A DNA stretch of 64,000 nucleotides from Shewanella aestuarii (lineage in GTDB: Bacteria; Pseudomonadota; Gammaproteobacteria; Enterobacterales; Shewanellaceae): contig NZ_BMOT01000001.1 in the NCBI RefSeq assembly GCF_014647215.1, positions 496,001 to 560,000 on the forward strand. Direction: 5' to 3'. The position numbers and the translations under genes are program-made. Shown one piece after another: positions 47,585 through 55,953 of this stretch (positions within the stretch are counted from its first letter, which is position 1; each line of letters opens with the position of its first letter). Below the pieces are notes generated by a model. That model did not search any database. It was not told the origin of the DNA and worked only from the letters and a program-made list of their open reading frames with translations.

Positions 47585-47692
47585 ATGATCATTAAACAAG
47601 GATTGTGGACGATTGACGCTAAGCCACGATCGTTAATACAAATTCAACTTGATGGTGAACAACAGTTTGAAACAGTTATTGGCGCTTTATAA
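47585..47692 (+). CDS. 35-codon mini-ORF between the HNH and DUF262 genes
   Basis: A short frame begins with ATG 47585, six bases after a good AAAGGA ribosome binding site (47573-47578), and ends two bases before the DUF262 start. The product starts MIIKQGLWTID and continues KPRSLIQIQLDGEQQFE. This resembles, by memory only, the first 30 residues of larger nuclease-like proteins that begin IWxID...L...E..LE. It may be a true small protein, a leader that couples translation into the DUF262 gene, or the stump of a deleted gene. It is too short to decide. Confidence 0.45.
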   Translation: MIIKQGLWTIDAKPRSLIQIQLDGEQQFETVIGAL

Positions 47693-47694
47693 TC

Positions 47695-49050
47695 ATGGCA
47701 ATTGTCTTCCATCAGCCTCAAACCATTGTGCAGTTATTGGAAAAGTCACTCACAATTCCTGAGTATCAACGCCCCTATAAATGGCAAGCCAAGCACGTTA
47801 ATCAGTTAATTGATGACATTTTTAACCACCGCACTAAGCCGTGTTATCGCCTTGGTACTGTGGTGCTACATCAAGACAAAGAATCAGAAAGAGAGGCTGA
47901 AAAGGGCATACTTAACATTGTTGATGGTCAACAGCGCCTGCTTACTTTAACGCTGCTTTGTACCATTCTCGATGGAGAAGATAAAACCATTTCATCTAGC
48001 CTGCTTGAGCACAAATTTGAATCATCCGTCAGTATTGAAAACCTCAAAAATAATGCACAAATTGTCTCTGAGCGAGTAGCAAGTCTGCAAGCCACCGAAA
48101 AGCAGGCGTTACTCAACTTTGTCCTTCACAAGTGTGAGCTTGTTCAAGTTACGTTAGATGACTTGAGTGAAGCGTTTCAGTTTTTCGATTCGCAAAATGC
48201 CCGAGGCAAGGCGCTTGCCCCTCATGACTTGCTAAAAGCGTATCACCTACGTGAAATGATGGACTCTACAGAGCAAACAGAGCGTTTGCACCACGTAAGC
48301 TTGTGGGAGCAAGGCGTTAACCCTGATGATGATTCTGCCGACTTGCACACCATAATGGGAGAGTTTTTGTTCCGTATGCGTCGCTGGATTGACGGTGATT
48401 ACGGCATTCAGTTTAGCCGTCATAACATTGAAGTATTCAAGGGTATTAACTTGGGAAACACACAATACGCTTATGTCGATGCCATGCTGGCGCTGGATTA
48501 CGCGGTTGAAACCTTTAACGCTGATCCCGCACGAAAATGGGACAAGCAAACCAAGGGTTATCCATTTCAAGTGGGTCAGGTGATGATCAACGGCAAACGC
48601 TTTTTTGAGTACATTCAACACTACATGGGTATTCACACAAGCTTGTTTGTTGGCAATGAAGCAAGGCTCTCTGCATTCGTATATGAGCATGCTGTTAAGT
48701 ACAATGGCAGTAACCGTAAAGGTGACAGCTATGTGCGAAATCTATTTTTGTGTGCAGTGATGTATTACTACGACAAGTTCGGTGATGTGGAGTTAGACAA
48801 AGCGGCGCAGATTTGTTATCGCTGGGCATATCATCTTAGGCTTGAACTGCAACGCATTGGCATGGAGTCAGTTGATAACCATGCCAAAGATAGAACTGGT
48901 TTATTTAGAGCGATTAGCAAAGCAGTTCACCCTCAGCAGGTGCTGAACTTTCAGCCCCCTTACATAGTGAAGCCGAACTTTACTAATGCATCAGAGGTGC
49001 AAACATCCATCGAAAAAATGAAGTCAGGAAAGCTACATGAGCCAAGCTAA
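47695..49050 (+). CDS. DUF262 protein, GmrS-like half
   Basis: This 451-aa protein has a DUF262 (ParB/sulfiredoxin-like) domain in the N-terminal part: [10 protein letters not shown] (about 22-31), GTVVLHQ, then [10 protein letters not shown] (about 77-86) and [21 protein letters not shown] (about 162-182). In GmrSD-type IV restriction enzymes this domain binds nucleotide and helps in cleavage of modified DNA. The C-terminal half is helical and I see no DUF1524 His-containing core, so it is a DUF262-only partner. It overlaps the next gene by 14 bases, which carries the DUF1524 part. Its start is two bases after the mini-ORF. Confidence 0.8.
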   Translation: MAIVFHQPQTIVQLLEKSLTIPEYQRPYKWQAKHVNQLIDDIFNHRTKPCYRLGTVVLHQDKESEREAEKGILNIVDGQQRLLTLTLLCTILDGEDKTISSSLLEHKFESSVSIENLKNNAQIVSERVASLQATEKQALLNFVLHKCELVQVTLDDLSEAFQFFDSQNARGKALAPHDLLKAYHLREMMDSTEQTERLHHVSLWEQGVNPDDDSADLHTIMGEFLFRMRRWIDGDYGIQFSRHNIEVFKGINLGNTQYAYVDAMLALDYAVETFNADPARKWDKQTKGYPFQVGQVMINGKRFFEYIQHYMGIHTSLFVGNEARLSAFVYEHAVKYNGSNRKGDSYVRNLFLCAVMYYYDKFGDVELDKAAQICYRWAYHLRLELQRIGMESVDNHAKDRTGLFRAISKAVHPQQVLNFQPPYIVKPNFTNASEVQTSIEKMKSGKLHEPS

Positions 49051-50977
49051 CCCAGTAGAGTCTTTGTCTGTCAAAGCGATTTTCGACAAGAATACTCAAT
49101 ATATTATCCCTATCTATCAGCGAAACTATGCTTGGGGTGCGCCTGAAATTGAGCAGCTTATTCAAGATATCAGTGACGCCGCAGGGCTAATTACTCAATC
49201 AGAACAATCAAATGGAAGCGTTAACGTTAAGCAAACAACGTATTATCTGGGTAGCCTTGTGGTTTATCAGCGTACAGCGCAGTTTCAGCAATCAAAAGTG
49301 GTGTACGAAACCATTGATGGACAACAAAGGCATACCACACTCTCTATTTTATTAGCGTATCTAAAACATCGGGAGGTACTGGATACAGATAAACTAGAAG
49401 GGTTAGTCATCAATTTAACCTTTGATAGTAGGCCAAAATCTTCCAGAGCGTTAGATGATATTTATACAGGTAATACCAACGGCGAGTCAGAAGAGCCTAA
49501 CATTCATGCTGCGTTTAACATTATTCAGCGCTTCTTCAAAACCAAAGGGCTTGATACAGGGGCTAATACTCAGCAGTTTTTAAAGTACCTGTTAGATAAC
49601 GTCGTCATATTGAGAGTTGTCGTTCCACCACAAACCGATCTTAATCACTACTTTGAGATAATGAATAACCGTGGTGAACAGCTAGAAAAGCATGAAGTAT
49701 TGAAAGCTAAATTCATGGCTTCACTTGACAGTGAAGAGGAAAGAAACTGTTTTTCAACCATCTGGGAGGCTTGCTCAAATATGACACGCTATACCCAGAT
49801 GGGCTTTCAATCTGACCTTCGTAAAGCCGTATTTGGTGACGATTGGCAAACGATGCCAGCAAGCTTTGACGCGATCCAAGCAAAGCATACGAGTAAGCTG
49901 CAAAAACAAGATGCAATGACGCTGCGCGATATCATTGCCAACAAGGCATCCAGTGCCAACAGCTATGATGAAGCGCGCGAGAAGCAAGAACGCTTTGGTA
50001 CGGTTATCGACTTTTCAAACTTTTTACTTCATGTGTTAAAGCTGATGAAGACGCAAGAGAGCGTGTCGTTAGATGATAAGAAGCTTATTGATGCGTTTAT
50101 CTCTAATGATTTTGGCTTGAGGGTTGATGCCAAAGCCTTTGTGTATGAACTGCTTAAGCAGCGAATTTTATTTGATAGCTACATAATTAAGCCTGATCAA
50201 CACGATGAAAAGCGTAAGTGGAGTTTGCTCACACTGGATCATTCCTCAAGCAGTAGCAGTTTTAGCTATATAAATTCGTTCGGTAAAGAACAAGATACAA
50301 CGCTTAATGAAAAGCTTATGATGATCTTAGCGATGTTTCATGTGTCTAACCCAGCAATGGTATATAAGCGTTGGCTCAATGACGCGCTAAGCATTTTGAA
50401 CCAGAGTACCGTACAGAAAGAGAATTTGATTGTTGATGGCGAGGTGTACTTAACTGAGCTTGAACGCTTAAGTGAACGCTATTTTACAGACATCACAGAA
50501 GGTAAAAGTTTAGCGTTTAGTGAGGACAACTCTGGTGTATTGCATCAAGGTACAGGTGTTCATAACTTCGTGTTTAACCGATTGGATTACCTATTGTGGA
50601 AGCGACTATCAGACAATGAGACATTTGATGGTATAGGTAAAATAAACCTTGGAAAGCACTTTGATGATTTCCAGTTTTCATTTCGCACCTCTGTTGAGCA
50701 TTACTTTCCCCAAACCGATCCATCGGGTGCAAGCAAAATGAAGGATGTAGATCGTTTTGGCAACCTATGTCTTATTTCGCCAAGTAGTAATTCAAAACTT
50801 AGCAATTATTATCCAGAAGGGAAAAAGTCATTCTATCGTGAAAACAATCGCGCTGAGAGCTTAAAGCAAGCAATCATGATGAGTTACGATAAATGGGGCC
50901 CTGATGTCATTGGTCTAGAAAATATCGTAAAACATGAAACGCTTATGTTAGAGGTTTTATCTGGAACAAAAATATGA
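49037..50977 (+). CDS. DUF262-DUF1524 protein, GmrSD-like
   Basis: This 646-aa protein combines both GmrSD domains. The DUF262 part has [11 protein letters not shown] (about 25-35), [19 protein letters not shown] (about 93-102) and [21 protein letters not shown] (about 205-225). The C-terminal DUF1524 part is an HNH-like nuclease with SVEHYFPQ (about 553-560, catalytic His) and [18 protein letters not shown] (about 573-590). GmrSD-type enzymes attack phage DNA carrying modified, often glucosylated, bases. AGGAA precedes the ATG, and the gene overlaps its DUF262-only neighbour by 14 bases, which supports a two-subunit assembly. It ends the tightly packed run. Confidence 0.85.
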   Translation: MSQANPVESLSVKAIFDKNTQYIIPIYQRNYAWGAPEIEQLIQDISDAAGLITQSEQSNGSVNVKQTTYYLGSLVVYQRTAQFQQSKVVYETIDGQQRHTTLSILLAYLKHREVLDTDKLEGLVINLTFDSRPKSSRALDDIYTGNTNGESEEPNIHAAFNIIQRFFKTKGLDTGANTQQFLKYLLDNVVILRVVVPPQTDLNHYFEIMNNRGEQLEKHEVLKAKFMASLDSEEERNCFSTIWEACSNMTRYTQMGFQSDLRKAVFGDDWQTMPASFDAIQAKHTSKLQKQDAMTLRDIIANKASSANSYDEAREKQERFGTVIDFSNFLLHVLKLMKTQESVSLDDKKLIDAFISNDFGLRVDAKAFVYELLKQRILFDSYIIKPDQHDEKRKWSLLTLDHSSSSSSFSYINSFGKEQDTTLNEKLMMILAMFHVSNPAMVYKRWLNDALSILNQSTVQKENLIVDGEVYLTELERLSERYFTDITEGKSLAFSEDNSGVLHQGTGVHNFVFNRLDYLLWKRLSDNETFDGIGKINLGKHFDDFQFSFRTSVEHYFPQTDPSGASKMKDVDRFGNLCLISPSSNSKLSNYYPEGKKSFYRENNRAESLKQAIMMSYDKWGPDVIGLENIVKHETLMLEVLSGTKI

Positions 50978-51044
50978 GTTAGCCTTAAGGTATGAATTAG
51001 TTTTATTGGAATAATATCGATTTGGCAATAAAACAGGCAAAAAC

Positions 51045-52205
51045 ATGGATTTAAAACTGACGATACAAACTACTCACCTGGGTTTTGACTATGATATAGA
51101 GCTGCATAGTTGGCATCAAAAACTATGTGCTTATAGAGTATTTAATAACACTGAGCGCAAAGAGTTATTAGAAGGTGGGCTAGGGTTAGGACTTAACTTT
51201 ATCACTCAGTTTGCATTAGGTGATGAATGGTTGGCGCAAATTCCCGAGCAGTATATTTCAATCACGAATGCTTTTCCTGAGCATCAGTATCAGCTTTTGT
51301 GGCTTGCCGCTAATAGTGAACAAGCCGCGCAATTGCTATTAATGCGCCCATTATTATTAGTGCTTATTTGTGAGCAGTATCCAATTGATAACGAAAAGGC
51401 ATTAGCATTGAGTCTGCTAGGACAACGCGACATTCTGAGAGGACTCGGATACGACAACGCGAAAGCCATACTCAAATTTATCGACAAGCTAACACTCAAG
51501 TTTGATAGAGATATAGAGTTAAAGTTTTTGAAAAAACTGTTAGACAAGAGAATGTGTCGTTACAAAGTCTTTAAACATCATCAGGTAATAAACTATTTGA
51601 CCATAAGCCTGGATAACCGATACCCATTTTTAACCTGCACAAAATTGGGCCATGCTATAGCAAATGATAAAAGTATCAAAAGAGGGCCGTTACGTGCGTG
51701 TTTAGCTGACACCATAGCACTTGGTTTAGCGCTCGGAATAAATGAGCCTGCTAACAGAATTGGCCAACTTTCGTCATTTGATGAGCTTGAAAGATTGCAT
51801 CAACAATGGATTGATCTTCGTAATGATATTGACCGATTGGAACACAGACCAGTCGATGCTGATGCACCATATCCACAATTGATCGCGAGTGAGCCTAACT
51901 TTGTCGCAATAGATAATTATGATGCGCTGATTAATGAAGGTATGACTCAAAAACATTGTATTGCTGTTTATCACAATCGTATTGTCGCAGGACATTATTG
52001 CGCATTTAAAATGGAACACCCACAAAGAGTAACCATTGGAGTGAAAGTCAATAAACGCATTGGCATGCTTGAATTGGACCAAATCAAGGGAATACGCAAT
52101 GCAATCGCAACTAATGAAACCCAAGAGTTAGTCTATGCATGGTTTGAGAGAGTGAAGAAAATCTATAAGCAAGGTTATGATCATCAGGTGGAGTTAAAAG
52201 CTTAG
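51045..52205 (+). CDS. PcfJ-domain protein
   Basis: This 386-aa protein has at its C-terminus the PcfJ-type pattern: ALINEGMTQKHCIAVYHNRIVAGHYCAF (about 293-320, with conserved His-Cys and Tyr) followed by VTIGVKV and LDQIKGIRN. The first 250 residues are helical (for example LLWLAANSEQAAQLLLMRPLLLVLICEQY) and resemble nothing I can name. PcfJ domains are found in proteins on conjugative and other mobile elements, but their role is unknown. It lies 67 bases after the DUF262-DUF1524 gene in the same direction and could be the last member of the island. Confidence 0.7.
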   Translation: MDLKLTIQTTHLGFDYDIELHSWHQKLCAYRVFNNTERKELLEGGLGLGLNFITQFALGDEWLAQIPEQYISITNAFPEHQYQLLWLAANSEQAAQLLLMRPLLLVLICEQYPIDNEKALALSLLGQRDILRGLGYDNAKAILKFIDKLTLKFDRDIELKFLKKLLDKRMCRYKVFKHHQVINYLTISLDNRYPFLTCTKLGHAIANDKSIKRGPLRACLADTIALGLALGINEPANRIGQLSSFDELERLHQQWIDLRNDIDRLEHRPVDADAPYPQLIASEPNFVAIDNYDALINEGMTQKHCIAVYHNRIVAGHYCAFKMEHPQRVTIGVKVNKRIGMLELDQIKGIRNAIATNETQELVYAWFERVKKIYKQGYDHQVELKA

Positions 52206-52612
52206 TTGTCTAATTCACAAACTCTGGCTTTGGTGATTGCAAAAATGCGTTTCAACAATTTCAACATCACATCACCAGGTAAGCTCGAATTTCGATCGAC
52301 CAATGTTAGGTAACAGTCGTAAAGCATGCACAAACAGCTCAAAAAAATATACCACGCATTTTAAAAAAGTCAGGTGGTGAAAACTGACATAAAAAGCGCT
52401 CTGATGTGTTTTTTGCACCAAAGTTGTGCGGTTAAATCGTTGGTGTCAATATAACTATCTGATTATAAATACTAAAAGTCAGATCCACGAAGTGAGACAA
52501 AAACCATTTGAAATGAGAAAGCACAACAGTAAGGACGTTATGGTAATACACAAATACTCTATTTAACATAATATACATTGTGCGCAGTTATGTATGGGTG
52601 TGGTGATGGGGG
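52206..52612. other. Intergenic stretch at the right edge of the island
   Basis: About 407 bases follow the PcfJ-domain gene without a convincing ORF. I see no tRNA, no integrase and no copy of the left-edge 35-bp repeat here. The composition is AT-rich and it may hold remnants too short to identify. Confidence 0.5.
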
Positions 52613-52879
52613 CTATTTGTGTCTAAATGGCGCTTCTTCTGTGATTAAACTTAAATGGCCGTTGCAGTGCTGGCATACAATGAACAGCGACTCGTATTGG
52701 TCAAACCATGACGGCTTATGGCAATCATCACACTGCAGTTCTGGTTTATCTTTTTACTTAGTCTGTATCGCGTCGCTGCTTGTTTACTTGGCTAATTTGC
52801 TGAGTGTTTGCCCGAAACGTTTAAGCTCAAGACTGCCAAAGTTGTTAACTATATAAGTTGTTATCGATAGAATTAGCAA
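52613..52879 (-). pseudogene. Decayed zinc-ribbon gene with two in-frame ochre codons
   Basis: On the minus strand one frame reads NNFGSLELKRFGQTLSKLAK, TAA (52784-52786), TSSDAIQTK, TAA (52754-52756), then a 46-residue end with ELQCDDCHKPSWFDQYE and VCQHCNGHLSLITEEAP before its stop at 52613. The two CxxC pairs form a zinc ribbon. Replacing each TAA by CAA would give one continuous hydrophilic protein of about 80 aa. No ATG starts the frame; TTG 52877-52879 is the furthest codon available. A 92-codon frame on the other strand (52578-52856) is the antisense shadow of this gene. Confidence 0.55.
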
Positions 52880-53070
52880 TCAAGTGTGTATTCACCTGTT
52901 GCGTCAGCTTCACATAAAAGTTTAGTTTCAGGGTAATTAAATAAGAAATCTATTTTATAAATAGCATAAGTGGCTTGCTTGTAGAATTACAGCAAGGTTT
53001 TACTATCTTTGGGCGCAATAACGCGTAACGATGATTGTATATCTCTTTGATACGCTGAGAATTTTACCAC
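52873..53070 (-). pseudogene. Decayed small gene with one in-frame ochre codon
   Basis: On the minus strand a frame opens at GTG 53068-53070 (VVKFSAYQRDIQSSL, then VIAPKDSKTLL), meets TAA at 52987-52989, and continues in the same frame as FYKQATYAIYKIDFLF with NYPETKLLCEADATGEYTL to a stop at 52873. CAA in place of TAA would give about 65 residues of ordinary soluble-protein composition. I do not recognise the family. It lies between the Fur-controlled Cys-rich gene and the zinc-ribbon remnant, on the same strand, so the three may once have formed an operon. Confidence 0.45.
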
Positions 53071-53259
53071 TTAACATGGTTTTTTCGTTGGAAAATTTAA
53101 CCAGCGTCAGCTGCTATGCAGTCAATAGTGACTCAATCTTGTGTCTCCAGTTTTATATTCACAGAAAATAATGAATACGGTTCAAAATCACATGGAATTG
53201 AACACATTGTCGCGATGAATACAGACTTAATTCAACTCGAGGATGTTTTAGATATTTGG

Positions 53260-53481
53260 CTAATATACTGGCAATAAAGGGTTCTGACTTTGTTCGTGCT
53301 CGTCCCGATGACAAGCAACTTGTTTGCAATGAATTCTGTTTTGACAACACCATAAACACAACTGCCAAATAATTTGTTTACTCGATTTATCAAGACATTG
53401 AATGTCTGCCGCACACAGGTGCCCCTCATTAATCAACTGGGCAATTTTCGTTTCACTCAAACCAATATTCACATTATTCAT
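53260..53481 (-). CDS. Small cysteine-rich protein behind a Fur box
   Basis: This 73-aa protein opens MNNVNIGLSETKIAQLINEGHLCAADIQCLD, which looks like a helical N-terminus. Six cysteines follow in all, including CLWCC and HCKQVAC (about 43-57), a possible iron, zinc or Fe-S site. The start has GGGGAA six bases upstream. A perfect Fur box stands 43 bases ahead, so expression is probably raised by iron starvation. Other minus-strand frames overlap it (53159-53368, 53232-53429), but this one has the best start and the operator in the right place. The family is not recognised. Confidence 0.65.
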   Translation of the reverse strand: MNNVNIGLSETKIAQLINEGHLCAADIQCLDKSSKQIIWQLCLWCCQNRIHCKQVACHRDEHEQSQNPLLPVY

Positions 53482-53523
53482 GTCATTTCCCCATAAAAGA
53501 ACACAACAATGATTATACTTAAA

Positions 53524-53538
53524 TGATAATGATTATCA
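53524..53538 (-). promoter_or_regulatory. Fur box (7-1-7)
   Basis: TGATAATGATTATCA is a perfect 7-1-7 inverted heptamer with the Fur consensus. It lies 43 bases upstream of the minus-strand Cys-rich gene and 120 bases upstream of the plus-strand HD-GYP gene, so it more likely controls the former. Confidence 0.8.
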
Positions 53539-53657
53539 AATGCATTTGTGTGATTTAAAATATTTTTGTGATCTCCGCACATTTAGTTCTACGTACATAT
53601 ATGTGGTCTACACTTAAACCAGAATGTGTTCATACATCGTCTTGTAGAGAGGTGAAA

Positions 53658-55229
53658 ATGCTTTTTGATATAGCAAAGAAAAAGCCTTTATTTTCAGCAA
53701 ACAAAAGCAATGATCAAACGCCAGATTTACCCCCCTGGAAAATTTTGATTGTTGATGACGAACCTGACATACACTCAGTCACCAAATTAGCTTTATCCCG
53801 GTTTAAATTGGATGGGCGTTCGTTATCATTCTTAAATGCATATAGTGGACTGCAGGCTAAAGAACTTTTAGAAAAGGAAAAAGACATCGCCATTGCTTTT
53901 ATCGATGTGGTGATGGAAAGCGATCATGCTGGCTTAGAATTAATCAAATGGATCCGTGATGATTTTGGCAATCGAACCATGCGAATTATTTTACGCACTG
54001 GACAACCAGGTCAGGCTCCTGAAGAAGATGTGATTGTTAATTATGATATTAATGATTACAAAGCAAAAGCTGAGCTCGACTCTCGCAAGCTAATGACTAG
54101 CGTCTACTCTGCCCTTCGCTCCTACCGCGACATAATGGAAATTGAACAAGCTAGGATTGCACAGGCTCAACATCGACAAGGTCTAGAGCGAGTATTAGAA
54201 GCAACTTCGGGGCTATTCGAACTTCGGACTCTGCATCGATTTGCTGATGGACTATTAAATCAAGTTGCTTCGCTATTAAATCTAAGTAATGAAACCCTGC
54301 TGTTGACCTGTAATGCTATCGATGCCATGAGCGGCCATGTTGATAATAAAGATATTGAAATTTTGGCTGGTACCGGACGATTTCAAGATTGTAATAGTAA
54401 AGCATTACCTGAAGATATCATGTCTTTGTTGAACCGTGCGTTAGATGAAAAACGTTGTTTATATGAAAATAATTGTTTTATAGGATATTTCCCCACTAAA
54501 TCAAGTAAATGGATAAACATTCTGTACATGGATGGTTTAGACAAAATAAGCGATCTTGATAAGAAGCTTGTCGATATATTCGCGATTAATGTTGGTGTAG
54601 CCTTTGAGAATCTATTATTAAATCAGGAAGTAGAAGATACTCAATCGGAATTAATTTTACGTTTAGGGGACGTAGTTGAAAGTCGTTCAAAAGAAGCCGC
54701 ACACCACGTAAAACGTATGGCTGAATATTGTTATGAGCTGGCTTTACTTGCTGGGTTATCTGAACGAGATGCTGATTTAATAAAACGTGCTTCACCGATG
54801 CATGATGTTGGCAAAATAGCCACGCCAGATTCTGTGCTACTAAAACCCAGTAAATTAGATGATGATGAATGGGACATAATGAAGCAGCATCCAGTTATAG
54901 GCCATCAAATATTGGCAAATTCAGATAGACCTATTTTAAAAGCAGCATCAATAATTTCACTTCAACATCATGAAAAATATGACGGAAGTGGTTATCCACA
55001 TGGCATAACAGGCAAAGAAATTCACATATTTGCTCGAATTGTGGCTATAGCTGATGTGTTCGATGCCTTGGTACATAAGCGTTGCTATAAAGATGCATGG
55101 CCATTAAAGGACGTATTAGCAGAAATGACTCGATGCTCAGGAAGTCACTTTGATCCTGATTTATTAAAGCTTTTTATTGATAATATAGATATTTTTGAAC
55201 AAATAAAAATCCATTGGGTAGATGTTTAG
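53658..55229 (+). CDS. Response regulator with DUF3369 and HD-GYP (cyclic di-GMP phosphodiesterase)
   Basis: This 523-aa protein has three domains: a receiver (about 28-150, with LIVDDEPDIHS and phosphoacceptor Asp in AFIDVVMES), a DUF3369 middle domain (about 165-330), and an HD-GYP domain (about 345-520). The latter keeps HDVGKIATPDS (about 382-392), HH-E in LQHHEKYDGSGYPHGITG (about 436-453) and ADVFDAL, so it should hydrolyse cyclic di-GMP. The frame is open from 53568, but GAGGTG just before ATG 53658 decides the start. No histidine kinase gene adjoins it. Together with two diguanylate cyclases elsewhere in the window it adds to cyclic di-GMP turnover. Confidence 0.9.
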   Translation: MLFDIAKKKPLFSANKSNDQTPDLPPWKILIVDDEPDIHSVTKLALSRFKLDGRSLSFLNAYSGLQAKELLEKEKDIAIAFIDVVMESDHAGLELIKWIRDDFGNRTMRIILRTGQPGQAPEEDVIVNYDINDYKAKAELDSRKLMTSVYSALRSYRDIMEIEQARIAQAQHRQGLERVLEATSGLFELRTLHRFADGLLNQVASLLNLSNETLLLTCNAIDAMSGHVDNKDIEILAGTGRFQDCNSKALPEDIMSLLNRALDEKRCLYENNCFIGYFPTKSSKWINILYMDGLDKISDLDKKLVDIFAINVGVAFENLLLNQEVEDTQSELILRLGDVVESRSKEAAHHVKRMAEYCYELALLAGLSERDADLIKRASPMHDVGKIATPDSVLLKPSKLDDDEWDIMKQHPVIGHQILANSDRPILKAASIISLQHHEKYDGSGYPHGITGKEIHIFARIVAIADVFDALVHKRCYKDAWPLKDVLAEMTRCSGSHFDPDLLKLFIDNIDIFEQIKIHWVDV

Positions 55230-55233
55230 ACCA

Positions 55234-55686
55234 TTATTGAGGTTGAGCATCAGCTAAGAAATCAAACCACACTTGACGCGTGGTGCCTTGGTAATTAAAG
55301 GTAACAGTTGCGCGCCAAACCATATAGTCACTGCTACATGAACCATAAATTAACTGTGCTTGGTATGATTGCTGATCTTCAGTGTTTAATAATACCGGTA
55401 TCATCCCCATAAACATGTCACGCCCTTCTACCGACATTTTTACGTCGCTGACAATATTTGAAAATGAAAGTGCAAGATCAATAGGTTGCTCACTGGGTGC
55501 CTTTGATTGCGCAAAAGAAAGTTGCACTTCTATTTCATTAACATTCTTACTACAAGCGCCGGAAAAAAAATCACACAGACTTGTGTCTATTGCGAATGAA
55601 GCATGATTTTTAACGACTTTAGGCTCGCATGCCATTAAAAAACATAGCGAAAATAGCAAAAGTCCATAAAACGATAGTTTTTGCAC
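55234..55686 (-). CDS. Predicted lipoprotein (150 aa)
   Basis: A signal peptide with the lipobox FLMAC ends at Cys20, so the protein is probably a lipoprotein. The rest is a small beta-rich domain with EVQLSFAQSKAPSEQPIDLALSF (about 52-74) and a C-terminal YGSCSSDYMVWRATVTF (about 114-130). Other cysteines at about 38 and 45 could form a disulphide. It converges with the HD-GYP gene, only four bases apart, and is divergent from the cbb3 oxidase operon, sharing the region that holds two FNR-type boxes. It could therefore also respond to oxygen. I do not recognise the family. Confidence 0.75.
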   Translation of the reverse strand: MQKLSFYGLLLFSLCFLMACEPKVVKNHASFAIDTSLCDFFSGACSKNVNEIEVQLSFAQSKAPSEQPIDLALSFSNIVSDVKMSVEGRDMFMGMIPVLLNTEDQQSYQAQLIYGSCSSDYMVWRATVTFNYQGTTRQVWFDFLADAQPQ

Positions 55687-55732
55687 AAATTTTAACCTAA
55701 TGATTCAAGTTGATAACATTATCTTTCAGACA

Positions 55733-55746
55733 TTGATCTAGATCAA
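55733..55746. promoter_or_regulatory. FNR/EtrA box 1 upstream of ccoN
   Basis: TTGATCTAGATCAA is a perfect TTGAT-N4-ATCAA site. It lies 208 bases before ccoN and about 47 bases before the divergent lipoprotein gene. Confidence 0.85.
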
Positions 55747-55774
55747 CGTTCGACGCCCGAGTTAAGTTTCTTTT

Positions 55775-55788
55775 TTGATCTAGCTCAA
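55775..55788 (+). promoter_or_regulatory. FNR/EtrA box 2 upstream of ccoN
   Basis: TTGATCTAGCTCAA has one mismatch to TTGAT-N4-ATCAA. It lies 166 bases before ccoN and 29 bases from box 1 (42 bases centre to centre, four helical turns). Confidence 0.75.
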
Positions 55789-55953
55789 GTATCATTACAT
55801 CGCCTAGTGATAGATAACAAATTCACATGGTAACACCTTGACTATAAGTGATAAAAAAGACAGTAAGTCTGCTTTAGCACTTTATGTCAACTAAACAGGT
55901 AAAGTTATACTTTACCAATAATATAAGTAAAAGTAATAAGCCGTGGAAGCATT

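Noticed and set aside
52206..52612. tRNA or attachment site at the right island edge
   Set aside because: No cloverleaf, CCA end or integrase was found, and the left-edge 35-bp repeat has no copy here.
52578..52856. 92-codon plus-strand ORF with two hydrophobic stretches
   Set aside because: It has no ribosome binding site, and the opposite strand shows a far better zinc-ribbon coding pattern; the hydrophobic run is the antisense of that gene.
53159..53429. Two further minus-strand frames overlapping the Cys-rich gene
   Set aside because: They start inside the Cys-rich gene without ribosome binding sites; the 53260-53481 frame has the correct distance to its start signal and to the Fur box.
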